A stretch of 64,000 bases of DNA from Pseudobacteriovorax antillogorgiicola (GTDB lineage: Bacteria; Bdellovibrionota_B; Oligoflexia; Oligoflexales; Oligoflexaceae), in the NCBI RefSeq assembly GCF_900177345.1, contig NZ_FWZT01000016.1, positions 120,097-184,096 of the forward strand, read 5' to 3'. Under the pieces are notes generated by a model. It was not told the origin of the DNA. It searched no databases and was given only the letters and a program-made list of their open reading frames with translations. Numbering within the stretch: the stretch's first letter is position 1; each line of letters starts with the position of its first letter. The position numbers and the translations under genes are program-made. This document shows, piece by piece, positions 1-9,600 of the stretch.

Positions 1-181
1 CAACCTCTCTAGTGCGTTGAGTATGTTCGGAATATTGTGGAGCTTCCTAGTTTAACGTCTATGCGGTATTAAAGCGTCACTGAGCGGTGTTCTAGGAGTT
101 CCTACAAGTTTCAGGCCAATGATTAGAGCTAGATAAGTCTATAGCACTTCCTAATGGCAACCAAAGTACAAGCATTTTTAG

Positions 182-364
182 AGCAGGCGCAATTGTTTGG
201 CAACTCTCTCAGCAAAAGTTCAAACATTTTCTCAACAAGGGAGGCCCCACTTGCATCAGCTCCAGGCCATCCTTGGTCATGCTCAGATCGGCCTTACCGT
301 TGATCTATACGGCAATTTTAAGGCTCAGGATGTGGAAACAGCCAGTCCATTGAGTTTTAAGTGA
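182..364 (+). pseudogene. C-terminal remnant of a tyrosine recombinase/integrase
   Basis: This short open frame follows a TAG at 179-181 and ends with TGA at 362-364. Its last third reads HLHQLQAILGHAQIGLTVD followed by LYGNF. That matches the end of phage-type tyrosine recombinases: the conserved LGH box, then 'T-x-x-x-Y' with the nucleophilic tyrosine about nine residues after the LGH histidine. The earlier catalytic Arg and His-x-x-Arg boxes are not in this frame, and no start or Shine-Dalgarno site is visible, so it is read as a decayed fragment. The rest of 1-534 shows nothing recognisable to me. It lies about 170 bp from the end of the toxin/immunity operon and may mark an old island edge. 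The match rests on one motif only. Confidence 0.5.
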
Positions 365-534
365 TTTTAATAGCTTACTGGTAGCTGTGTTACAGCTTGT
401 CATGCAGGCAACAGAAAAGGTGCTGCTTACTTGCAGCACCTCGCAGGTACAAATTTTATTACACTTTAGTGTATATGGTGTGGCATCAGCAATGAAAATT
501 GTGCATGGCTTTCTGACTTATCTTTTAAAGCTCC

Positions 535-990
535 TTAAACTAGATCGATAAGAAAGCTCTTTAGATATTCAAAAAAGTCAGTGTACTGCTCAGTGAATTC
601 TTGAGAAAGTGCGTCGTAACCCAATACTCTTCCATCTTTAGTATCAATTCCCATGTACCACTCATTTCCTTCACAGCTTAAGACCAGAAATGAAGGTCTA
701 GGATCTGTCCTACTATCCTCCCTAAACCGAAGAGTCTCGAATATTACTGTGCCTTCTGATTCCTCTGTCAGGTCATCATTAAAAACTCCAGCTATATAGG
801 AACCGGAAACATGAATATTGCCGTACTCTCTTAGAAAGGTTTTAAAGTCATCAGGCAAAGTCACCCCTAACTTGCTTTCTACCTCAAGTAGAGACTCTGT
901 CGAAGCCCCCGCAGGTGATAGATCAACCTCTAATCCAGCCTTCCTAACTTCTGCAACTAAGTTTTCAATTTTTGCTTTGTCGAAAGCCAT
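535..990 (-). CDS. SUKH (SMI1/KNR4) family immunity protein
   Basis: A 151-residue cytosolic protein with no signal peptide. Residues about 34-58 carry the SUKH-1 signature (L-E-x-E-x-x-L-G-V-T-L-P-D-D-F-K-x-F-L-x-x-Y-G-N), followed by the alternating strands and 'WYMGIDTKDGRVLGYD' segment usual for SMI1/KNR4 domains. SUKH proteins are established immunity proteins that bind and block nuclease toxins. The ATG at 990 overlaps the toxin stop codon (TGATG). A GGAGG lies 10 nt before the ATG and 7 nt before an in-frame TTG at 993, so either start is possible. It is the last gene of a four-gene minus-strand operon, in the usual position for an immunity gene, directly after the nuclease toxin. The pairing is inferred from family and position. 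Confidence 0.85.
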   Translation of the reverse strand: MAFDKAKIENLVAEVRKAGLEVDLSPAGASTESLLEVESKLGVTLPDDFKTFLREYGNIHVSGSYIAGVFNDDLTEESEGTVIFETLRFREDSRTDPRPSFLVLSCEGNEWYMGIDTKDGRVLGYDALSQEFTEQYTDFFEYLKSFLIDLV

Positions 991-2711
991 CAATCAAAAT
1001 CCTCCGCTCGCTTCTTCCAGTAGTTTCTACGGAACTTTGCGTATTCCCTTCTTAGTTGAGGGTTCTTTCTGAAACTTTCTTCCCTAAGCCCATGCAGAAC
1101 CTTGTGGTAATCCTTATGCATACTACTGACAATTTCAGCCATCGGTCCAGGCTCTTCTTGAAGCAAATGATGGAGTTCAACTTGTTTACCATCAGAGCCA
1201 ATCGGAGCGTTGCCATTTCTCATCAGGTCTACATTTGTCTCACCATTGGCTATTCTTTGCCTAATAGACGGATTGACACTTGAATGCACGTTTTCTGGAA
1301 CACCTGGTTTGATAGCTGTCTTATGCTTATAAACTCGTCTACCCAGCACATTTGTCGGAGCTTCATAAAACCTAGCTAGATCGTCCCCAAATTTACGTGC
1401 AGAGCCAGTTATTTTAGCAATCTGAGCTGGATCTCGATAGCCAGCTTCAATGACCGACTTAGCAAGGTCTCGATCAGCTGGCTCAACTAAGCCAATCTGA
1501 TCATCGTAGCGACCGGTTCCAGTAATGTACTCAGCCCACTCTGATGGGTCAGCGTTTAGAGGTGGCGACTTACGAGTGATTCTAGGGTCACCGATATCCT
1601 CTGGAAAAATTATCGCTGCCTCATCAAAGTAACGACCATCAGCTCCTTTTCCAGTAGACTCGCTAATAAAAACTCCAGCTACAGGCCAGTAGCGTCTCGC
1701 CGCCGCAGCCGCACCCGCCCTTAATGCAGCCCATATGGACGGACCAGGGTTACTACCACCTCCTCCTTGAATAACTCTAAAAGGATTAGGTCCTTGAGGG
1801 TTGGGGTTATAGAGCGGGTGGTTAGAAAGGGCATTGTTTCCCCAAACAACGTTTGCCACCTCGTAAGTAGACCCTCCCCAGGCTCTCGACGACAGCAGTC
1901 TCCCGGTAGGGGATTGACCTGTAATCGCCTGATACCACTCCTTGCCAGCGCCATAGTGTGGGGAACCAGAGATCCCGATTTGATTGGCTTCATTTGCAAC
2001 CGCGACTCCGATGTCACCTAATTCACTATTTCCTTTCGAATAAGCTCTATCAGCTTTGAATATTGCCCTTTTGGAAGCTTCGCCATATGTATCAAAGCTT
2101 TCTATACCTAAGCTCTGAGCAGCATCTCGCTTATCTTCGTATGATTCCCAAGCAGATCGAACTTTTTCACCGCCGATACTCACCACAGATGATTCGAAGT
2201 CTGGAAGTGTTCTTGTGTCGGGATTACCGAGATCAACCTCTTCAATCTCAATCTCTTCTAGATAGCCGGGAAGATTCTTGTCAACACTGTCGATACTTCG
2301 ATAGTTAGCTGTTTCGTGAGTTCGGCGCAACTCTCTCCCGATTTCATGTATCTCGCTTATCTTCCTCCTATATGAGTCGATGGCTTTAACAAGCTTATCT
2401 CGCTCTTTATGCAACTTCTTACGCTTGTTGTACCCAGCATCGAACTGGCCAAAAAAATCTTCTATAGGTCCTGCAATTGTTTCGACCAGTTCGCATAAGT
2501 CCGCACGGCAAGGCTCACTTGTATCTAATCTTCCTGGAAGTCCCGATGGCTTGTCTTCACCGTCCCAAGGATCACTTGATGGATCATAGGGTGAAGGAGG
2601 CACATTTGTATCTGAACAAGATGATCCAGCACACTTAGTTACGGTCCCCTGTGCTAACGCAACATCAACTAACCTTGTTGATAGAAGTATTGCTAAGAGA
2701 ATATTTTTCAT
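990..2711 (-). CDS. Exported toxin with C-terminal LHH (HNH/Endo VII superfamily) nuclease domain
   Basis: A 573-residue protein. It starts with a Sec signal (basic start, hydrophobic core, cut after ALA, about residue 20), then a Pro/Asp/Ser-rich linker, a helical stretch (about 85-240), a Gly/Ala-rich hydrophobic patch (about 340-370) and a C-terminal nuclease. The end has the LHH features: N-x-P-I-G-x-D-G-K, then E512-L-H-H515, H532, H536 and H540, closing with an R-x-x-Y-W element. LHH domains are known DNase modules of polymorphic toxins. The ATG overlaps the previous stop (ATGA) and follows a strong AGGGGG. No Rhs repeats, PAAR, LXG, filamentous-haemagglutinin or two-partner-secretion domain is seen, so the carrier region is unfamiliar. 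The next gene is a SUKH immunity protein. Nuclease activity is inferred from the motif. Confidence 0.82.
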   Translation of the reverse strand: MKNILLAILLSTRLVDVALAQGTVTKCAGSSCSDTNVPPSPYDPSSDPWDGEDKPSGLPGRLDTSEPCRADLCELVETIAGPIEDFFGQFDAGYNKRKKLHKERDKLVKAIDSYRRKISEIHEIGRELRRTHETANYRSIDSVDKNLPGYLEEIEIEEVDLGNPDTRTLPDFESSVVSIGGEKVRSAWESYEDKRDAAQSLGIESFDTYGEASKRAIFKADRAYSKGNSELGDIGVAVANEANQIGISGSPHYGAGKEWYQAITGQSPTGRLLSSRAWGGSTYEVANVVWGNNALSNHPLYNPNPQGPNPFRVIQGGGGSNPGPSIWAALRAGAAAAARRYWPVAGVFISESTGKGADGRYFDEAAIIFPEDIGDPRITRKSPPLNADPSEWAEYITGTGRYDDQIGLVEPADRDLAKSVIEAGYRDPAQIAKITGSARKFGDDLARFYEAPTNVLGRRVYKHKTAIKPGVPENVHSSVNPSIRQRIANGETNVDLMRNGNAPIGSDGKQVELHHLLQEEPGPMAEIVSSMHKDYHKVLHGLREESFRKNPQLRREYAKFRRNYWKKRAEDFD

Positions 2712-3985
2712 CGAGCCACCCCCTTACATTTCTTCTTGTTTGACGAATAAAGGGTTTCTATTGCCAAAAACTGACTTTTAGTCTTAATCCGCTTAGCTTC
2801 TTCCAGAAAGCTTTCGAAAATTTCCTTACACCCTTTTGGATACCGATCAACGAGCTCAAGGCTTTTCTCGACATAGAGCTTCTGGCGATCAAGAAAACCT
2901 TTCCAACCCATACGCTCAACTTTTTGAATATTGTGATCGATAAACTTGATTCTGCTTTTCAAGTAGTTTAGGTACTTATCCTTAGCTGCCTGGGGAGCTG
3001 CTCCATAGCTTTTGACCACAGTCGTGTAATCCAGCGCCCTATTTTTATTCCTTTTCAGGGTCTCTACAGCACCTGTATAGTAAAGATCTACAGTGTCGTA
3101 TCGATTTGCGTAGCCTTGAAATGCTAGCTTCTTGCCCCAGTGATAGATCTCTTCGCCAACCTTGAAAATTTCAATCGATTGCTTTAACTGAGCGCTCAGA
3201 TTTTCAAAAGATCTACCTTGAGATTGTGCATAAGACTCTCTAAAGCCAAATCGAATTTGTGTAATCACATTAGAGAGCTTTTGCAATCTTTTCTCACGAA
3301 CACTTACAAAATCGTCGAAGAATGAGTTAAGAGTACTCTTGTATTTCTCGTGCCGTCTCTTAAAATTTCCGATCCAGCCGTTCACAACGTTAGCTGGGTT
3401 GCCGCACACACGTTCGAATACTTCACTAGATAAGGCATCCATATACTCAGATAGGAAAGTACGATGCTTTCTCATAAGGTAAATTGTCGCTAACTCTAGA
3501 TCTGATACCTTTATATTCGCATCAATTATCTTAACGACAGCCTTTTCGAAAGATTCAATATCTTCCATACCTACTCGATTGGACCTTGCTTTTGACTCCC
3601 ACTTTAGGAGAAAAGCATCATAGTCCCGCTGAAAGTTGCTCTTTTCAGCACTCACTTTTTCAACATTGTGGTAGAGGTTGGCTTTGCTTTTCTTTTGCTC
3701 CGACGAACTTCCAATGACAATGTCGTTCCAAAACCTAAATTCTGTTTCCATTTCCGTGAAGTAGTGAGCACAAGCATATATTTCTTGTACCCGCGGTATA
3801 ACTTTTTCCCTTAGATGAGCTTCGTATCGTCGATGATAGTCATTATCCTTTAGGCCGGGTGGAGGTGGCTCCATGATCGAAACTACCTCTCCTAAGACGA
3901 CCCGCCTATAGCCCTCTTGGGCAAATCCACTTGTGTAGGCTCCCGCTATTGCTGCGAGAGCGCATAGCAAACGTATGCGCTTCAT
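2708..3985 (-). CDS. Exported helical protein of the toxin operon, function unknown
   Basis: A 425-residue protein whose first 22 residues form a clear Sec signal ending A-Q after a short hydrophobic core. The rest is Lys/Glu/Tyr-rich and looks almost wholly alpha-helical, with coiled-coil-like stretches (about residues 90-300) and only three cysteines. I recognise no domain. AAGGA lies 6 nt before the ATG. It is 14 bp downstream of the preceding secreted gene and overlaps the toxin start by ATGA, so translation of the two is probably coupled. Its position suggests a periplasmic or surface partner of the toxin (chaperone, carrier or part of the same particle). That role is an inference from operon structure only. 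Confidence 0.75.
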   Translation of the reverse strand: MKRIRLLCALAAIAGAYTSGFAQEGYRRVVLGEVVSIMEPPPPGLKDNDYHRRYEAHLREKVIPRVQEIYACAHYFTEMETEFRFWNDIVIGSSSEQKKSKANLYHNVEKVSAEKSNFQRDYDAFLLKWESKARSNRVGMEDIESFEKAVVKIIDANIKVSDLELATIYLMRKHRTFLSEYMDALSSEVFERVCGNPANVVNGWIGNFKRRHEKYKSTLNSFFDDFVSVREKRLQKLSNVITQIRFGFRESYAQSQGRSFENLSAQLKQSIEIFKVGEEIYHWGKKLAFQGYANRYDTVDLYYTGAVETLKRNKNRALDYTTVVKSYGAAPQAAKDKYLNYLKSRIKFIDHNIQKVERMGWKGFLDRQKLYVEKSLELVDRYPKGCKEIFESFLEEAKRIKTKSQFLAIETLYSSNKKKCKGVAR

Positions 3986-3999
3986 AGAAAATCCTTCTT

Positions 4000-5061
4000 T
4001 TAGTTCGTGATGGTTTCAGAGGTTTCTTTTAAGTCGGCTTTTAGTGTGTTGAGCTTCTTTAAGTGACTCGCAGCGGATGACCAAATCTTCTCCCGCTTCT
4101 TGATGTCTTTAATAAGCTCTTCGATTTCCGATTCAGTATCTACGAACCATGCTAGAGACTGATTCAAGCTTAGCCCTGCATAGCAAGTTGTGTAGAATTG
4201 TCTTTCCGCCCCTGATGATTTCTTGATTAGATTATAAAGCTCCCTCTTGTCATCGAAGTCGTTACAGGACATTGTTCCGAAGGAAGGAGTGAGATCTTTG
4301 GCGGCGCAGTCATACCCTGCCCATTGAGAATAATCAAAGATATCATCAGTTAGTTCGAAATACAGAGTCTCAAGCTCGGAAATAGCTGAAACAAGGAAAG
4401 GGTCTCCACTGTCTGTCATGCGTACGATTGTACAAGCAACTAATGGAGTGCTTTCAGCTTTCTCCAGATATGCTGATTGTCGTATGATTACCTCGTCCAC
4501 TTTCTCTTCCATCTCAAGCTCGATATCTAGACGATAACTCTCAAGCTCGGAAGCTGTCTTTTTCAATTTGCAGCTGTTCCATATCGGCTTCGTCTTATCA
4601 TCACACTTTGGATAAACTGTTCTTGTTTCATAGATATTTTTGTATTTACCCCGAAAACACAACGTAGCCTTCGATTCTCTTTTGCAACGTACATTAGAGG
4701 TGTCATAGCCTTGCTGCCAACTCTTCCTTTCGTGTGACACGAAGATTGGGTAAGAGCTCGGGCATAGCTTATTAAGCTTCGCTCTATTCGTACCAGCATC
4801 CATAATCGCATAGCCAATTTTTCGGATGGTCGTGAATCCCTCTTGGACAGCCCCTGGGCAACTAAGGCTTAGTTCTTTTACTTCTTCCCTACCTGTTAAC
4901 ACTTGTTCTCGTTTACCCTCGCCGCAAGAAGAGTTCTGCTTTTGTTCATAGGCCTTGATTCCACATTCTGGGCCCTTCCAAGTCTTAGTAGGAAAGGCAT
5001 ACGCATTATGGCTTACCTGAAATAGGGCGAGTAATGCCATTGAGATCAATTTTGATTTCAT
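4000..5061 (-). CDS. Exported cysteine-rich protein of the toxin operon, function unknown
   Basis: A 353-residue protein with a Sec signal (MKSKLISMALLALFQ, cut near AYA-F). The N-terminal half holds many cysteines (for example C-G-I-K, S-S-C-G-E, L-S-C-P-G, L-C-F-R, P-K-C-D-D), as expected for a disulphide-bonded periplasmic or secreted protein. The C-terminal half is helical and acidic/basic. An upstream in-frame ATG exists at 5082, but AAGGGA sits just before the ATG at 5061, so the shorter start is preferred. It is the first gene of the operon that ends in the LHH toxin and SUKH immunity genes. I do not recognise a family. Shared export and tight spacing suggest it works with the toxin or the next protein. 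Confidence 0.75.
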   Translation of the reverse strand: MKSKLISMALLALFQVSHNAYAFPTKTWKGPECGIKAYEQKQNSSCGEGKREQVLTGREEVKELSLSCPGAVQEGFTTIRKIGYAIMDAGTNRAKLNKLCPSSYPIFVSHERKSWQQGYDTSNVRCKRESKATLCFRGKYKNIYETRTVYPKCDDKTKPIWNSCKLKKTASELESYRLDIELEMEEKVDEVIIRQSAYLEKAESTPLVACTIVRMTDSGDPFLVSAISELETLYFELTDDIFDYSQWAGYDCAAKDLTPSFGTMSCNDFDDKRELYNLIKKSSGAERQFYTTCYAGLSLNQSLAWFVDTESEIEELIKDIKKREKIWSSAASHLKKLNTLKADLKETSETITN

Positions 5062-5493
5062 TTGTTCCCTTTTAAATTTCATATTTGATTGTGAGTTACA
5101 GTTGGTGCATAACTGAAGTCGGCTTTTTCATTTGCACCTAAATTATTGACCTGCCAAGCTGATTCGATTGCGATCTCTGAGAAAACGCAACGGGTTTACT
5201 CAGAGCATTGTTAAAGAAATATTAACCTCCTTTCATCTCAACTAGTTCCTTGTAATTAATGCTGAACATAGCACCTAAGGTGTCTAATTCAAGGTTGTTT
5301 AGGCACTCGAATTTACAAAGCTTTTCGCGATGAAAGATTGTTCCCTGATAAAAGTGCTCATCGTGCTACATCTCTCTGCCAACGTCCACAGGTGGCAAAG
5401 GATAGCCCTCTGAAATAATTAGCTTGACTATGTGTTCACGATGAGTAACTAAATTTTCACGGCGAAATTTCTACTGAGATGAGAGGGGTGCAT
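5062..5493. promoter_or_regulatory. Divergent control region between toxin operon and HTH regulator
   Basis: This non-coding stretch separates the minus-strand toxin operon from the plus-strand regulator. For the plus side a TTGACT at 5424-5429 is followed 16 nt later by TAACTA (5446-5451), a weak candidate promoter, and GAGAGGGG at 5481-5488 is a good ribosome site for the ATG at 5494. I could not pick a convincing promoter for the minus side. No strong palindromic operator stands out. A regulator facing its neighbour operon often binds such a region, but nothing seen here proves it. Confidence 0.35.
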
Positions 5494-6207
5494 ATGAGTC
5501 TGGTAGATGATTTGGCGGTCGAGATTCGACATTACCTCGACGGGCACAGAAACAGAAACCTTAGAACTCTTGAACGTAAATCAGGGGTGAGCTATGCCAC
5601 TATTCGCAGGATAGTTCAAAATGAAGTAGGTAACCCTTCGATTGAGAAGACAGTTATTCCAATTCTTTCCCAAATAATGCCTACGAAAGACGTAGCGAAG
5701 TTCCTTTCCTTGCATGATATACCATTGGCCGACTTCATCAAAACGTTCTCGGAATATAAAGACAAATCGATAGTTCTAACAGACCTTGACCAGCGTATCA
5801 TTCTTGCTGCAAGAGCAAAAGAAGGTACAACTAGGGAGAGAATCGTATGGGAGCACGGCAACACTAGCGGTCTAAAAAGATTGGAACACCTACTGAATGA
5901 AGGTGTTTTGAAAGAAGTTAATGGCCGGATACTGTGCGAGGACCACTATATTCCCAGTATTGATGGTGTACTGATTGAAATAGAAAAGTCCGCACGGAAT
6001 TTTAACAAAGACAAAATCGGTCATGGGGCATATTATGGCCACTTCAGTGGCTCGATGAGCTGGCCGGATTATGAGAGGCTAAGAGCTGTCGCTAAAGAGT
6101 ACTGGGATACCGTTCAAGATATTTCGGAAAACCCTACTCCTGGGCCAGAGGTTATTGCAAATGTCAACATTCTTGCGGATTTTCAAGACGTGGAGGATAT
6201 ATCATGA
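5494..6207 (+). CDS. HTH transcriptional regulator, Bdellovibrio-type two-HTH architecture
   Basis: A 237-residue cytosolic protein. Residues about 17-45 form a helix-turn-helix (LRTLERKSGVSYATIRRIVQ) like XRE/Cro-type domains. A second, winged-helix-like segment follows (about 100-140: QRIILAARAKEGTTRERIVW, then LKRLEHLLNEGVLKEV), and then a C-terminal region of unknown role. The layout recalls the TIGR02147-type regulators common in Bdellovibrio relatives, but I cannot confirm membership. An upstream in-frame ATG at 5479 overlaps the Shine-Dalgarno GAGAGGGG, so 5494 is the likely start. The end overlaps the next gene by ATGA. It is divergent to the toxin operon and a natural candidate for its control (inference). 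Confidence 0.75.
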   Translation: MSLVDDLAVEIRHYLDGHRNRNLRTLERKSGVSYATIRRIVQNEVGNPSIEKTVIPILSQIMPTKDVAKFLSLHDIPLADFIKTFSEYKDKSIVLTDLDQRIILAARAKEGTTRERIVWEHGNTSGLKRLEHLLNEGVLKEVNGRILCEDHYIPSIDGVLIEIEKSARNFNKDKIGHGAYYGHFSGSMSWPDYERLRAVAKEYWDTVQDISENPTPGPEVIANVNILADFQDVEDIS

Positions 6208-6479
6208 AACTTCGATTCTTATTTCTCATTCTAGCAAGTTTCCCTGTTTTCGCGTCTAACCAAGGTGGCGGCGGAGGCTTTGAAAGGGCAACGGTGATGG
6301 AGGCAGCTTCGAACGATTATTTGAGAGCTAAGCTTCGCCTATCCATAGAGGGGGTAGATGTGACAACTGTACGAGTTAAAGACAAATTGAGCGCAGTTGG
6401 ACAGTTGTTAGAAGTGAAGATGGTTGATAGCGACTTACTGTCGCTGGATGAAAGTACGTTGGTCATACGTGACCAATAA
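6204..6479 (+). CDS. Small exported protein coupled to the HTH regulator
   Basis: A 91-residue protein with a Sec signal (MKLRFLFLILASFPVFAS) and then a Gly-rich NQGGGGGFER start to the mature chain. The rest is about 65 residues with alternating strand-like segments. No family is recognised. The ATG overlaps the stop of the HTH regulator (ATGA), so the two are translated together. Pairing a DNA-binding protein with an exported partner is typical of Bdellovibrio-like genomes, where the partner could report on the periplasm, but no such link is shown here. A weak hairpin (6530-6545, TCCCAC/GTGGGA) lies in the gap after it. Confidence 0.65.
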   Translation: MKLRFLFLILASFPVFASNQGGGGGFERATVMEAASNDYLRAKLRLSIEGVDVTTVRVKDKLSAVGQLLEVKMVDSDLLSLDESTLVIRDQ

Positions 6480-6618
6480 GCTAGCCTGCGAGTTAGTCAC
6501 TCATTGCTCTAGCTCTTTCGCCTAGCTATTCCCACAAGAGTGGGACCAGTTGATTTACTAGTTGAATTATGTAGGTCATAGTGGTATTGAAGCTGCTTCT
6601 AATGTCGGAGGAGCTTCA

Positions 6619-9600
6619 ATGTTTAACTACTTTATCTCCCTAGTGATTTTGTTCAGCCTTTCCTGCCAGCGCCAAACTAATGAAATAGCAGATGATATTT
6701 TACGCTGTGGCCCTTCTGTAGTTCCCGAAGGCTCTTATACCCAGATTTTAAGTCCAAAAGGTACACCCCTCAGTGGCAAAGAGGTTAAAGCCAAACTCTA
6801 CACTGACAGCAATATTTCAGGTGAAACGTTAGCAGTTACAGAAAAAGGCTGTGTAAGAACCGATACCTTAGCTTCAGGGTGGCTTGTTGTAAATCGACCA
6901 GAATCTAGCTGGTCCTGGAAATCGAAGGCTGAGTCTTTAGAAGCAAAATCGATCACATTGGAAGTTAAAAGGGCGTCAACTCTAAAGCTAGAGTGTCCAT
7001 CAAGCTTAAAAATAGGGCCTCAAGTGGATCTCCAAGAAGTGTTTGGTATTCCCCTGGACGAAACTTCCTTGAGCTATCAGCTGGTTCAAGATCCACAGAG
7101 GCAACTATCCGGCTATGGAATTGCAGAAAAAAGTATCAAGCTGCAACTGAACTCCACTTTCCAAGAAGACTTAGGGCTAGAATTACAAGTAGAAGTAAAC
7201 GACCTCGTGACACTGGGTAGGTCTCAAATCAAGTGCCCAGTGACCTTCGATAGCAGTGCCCCTACTGCTGATGCTAGGCTTCCCAAATGGGCTGAAGAAG
7301 AAAGCCTAAATATTAATAATAAAGAAGTTATCAAAATTGATCCAAATAGCAACATTACCCTAGTAAGCGGTGACTCAGATAGCCAAACAATCGAGTATTG
7401 CTTTACTCCAGTTAACTATCAGGAGCTGATATCGGAAGATAAGCCGCGTGAATGTCAGGAGCCAGAAACCTATCAAGGCGGAATTCGGAGTAATCGTGAA
7501 AGCAACTCGGGTTATTGGCAACTGACATATCGTAGTATCGATGATGTTGGAAATGTCTCATCGTGGTCTGATCCTCAGTATTTGCTTTACTATGACCTGG
7601 ACAAAATAAAGAGAATTCGCGCTGAGGCTTCGTCTGAAATCCGGCTGAATCAGGAGACGGTAGGATTTGAGTCTAGTCTCAAAAATATGTTTCATGCGAT
7701 CGATCTTTATAGCGAACGCAATAGCTTGGTAACGCAGGCTGAAAAGGAGCAAGTTGATTTTGCTGTACTCAAATCGCTTTATGAATCTAGAAGCAGTGAC
7801 GTGCTTCTTGTTGATGAACTTGATGTCGTTGCGAGGCTAGCTCAATTTGTCGGGAAGTACTTTATTTTTCGAAAGGGACTTGAGAAGCTAGTGATCTATA
7901 ACACAGAAAACCCATCTGAGTCTCTTGAGTTTGATGTTTCAGGAGAGTCTGGTAGTGATCAAATTTCAAATATCACACAGTATGATGACAGGAGTGTAAT
8001 TGTTATCGCTGGGAAGAGCCTTTATCGATGGAGTGAAGAATCAGGACTCGTGCTTTTGCGGAATGACTTGACTGGAGATACTATCAGTGGAGGTAGCTTA
8101 ACGGTCAACGATGAATGGATAGCTTACTATAGCTATGAACTGCGGAATCAAGCTGCGAACCAGTTTGTTTTTATACCTAGGGATGATATCAGCAAAGATA
8201 TCACAGAGCCAGTTTCTTGTGTGGGTCAGGCTTTACAGCTCACTGATGACGATAAATTGTATTTTGGGACTTCCGACAGGTGTTCGAGTGAATCTTCGCT
8301 TGCAACAGGACTAAGATCCTTAACCATTGGCGTTCCGGGTGTCAGTCAAGTTTTTGAAACGAACTTTATTCGGTCAATATCTTATGATGCTGAAAAGAAG
8401 TTGTTGGCCTTTATCAGTAACGAAACTTTAGGCATAATTGATACGAAGACTGATGCTATTTTAGGTAGGAAGGCAGTAGCAGACTCATTAGGTCAAGTTG
8501 GCTTCTTAGAAAACGGTAGATCCCTTGCTTACAAGGAAGGTAGTTCCATAAAGATCGTCAGGTTAGATTTTAACCTTCAACCTGACGAGATCCTAGATGG
8601 GGGCTTGGTTATTTCCAGCGGTACTTCTGCTTCGAGCTTAAGAACTGATGGTTCTAGTCGTTTGTCAACGAGTTTTACCGGACGAAATACAAGTTACATT
8701 TGGTCTTTAAAAGACTGGAATGAAGAGTTCTTAGAGATCGTGCGGTTTGATGAGGGGGCAAAACTACACACGGTTGAATTCGATGATCCAATGAAGGAGC
8801 TTGTTGTGTCATATTCAGTGGGGGGCGATAGATACATAGGCATATACGATATATCGGGTCGCCTGAAGAACTCTTATTCAACTGGTTCGCAGTATTTGAA
8901 CTTTTTTGCGTCTTATAAAGGAACTATAGTAGGTGGGTACAAGTCCATCGCTGGGTTTGATCAGGATGGGAACCCCATTGATTTTGGTGCCTTTGCCTAC
9001 AAAAAGCAGATATCTGGAGTAATCGTAGACTCTTTTGGTCGTTTCATCGTATCGTCTTACGATGGGTCGGTCGATCGTTGGACGATTCTGAATGGTGCTG
9101 CAAAACGGGAACCCATACATTACGATAGTAGTGACTATATTAGTCAAATATCACTATCCTCGGATGAAAAGCTTTTAGCGGTTACAGGCTGGATAACAGG
9201 ATTTTCGCGGATCATTGATTTAGATTCTGGTGCTGTGAGCACTAAGATATCTCACGATGCAAAAACACTCAACTTTGTTGGACAATCGAAACAGCTTTCA
9301 GGTATTAGCAAAGATTTGAGCCATTTTTATACCGGTGATTCTCAGGCGTTAATGCATGACTTCAGGTTGTCAGATGCAGGTTCACCTCAACTAGTGGGTT
9401 TCTGGATGCCGTCGAACACCAAAGGATGGTTGTTGAGTCCAACTTTAGGTACGAAAGACGGTAAGCAGTTTGGCTTTGTTTCATTGTGGGATGCCAACTT
9501 TGATGACTTTATGGAGACTTCAGTACAGCACAAAACTCACTTTCGAGGAGCAAAGCTTGGAAATCCTAATATCGGGGTAAATAATGGTAATGTGAGAGCT

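Noticed and set aside
1767..2021. Open frames of 60-100 codons on the opposite strand of the toxin and its partners
   Set aside because: They lie wholly inside well-supported genes, lack ribosome sites and show no family motif; they are shadows of the real frames.
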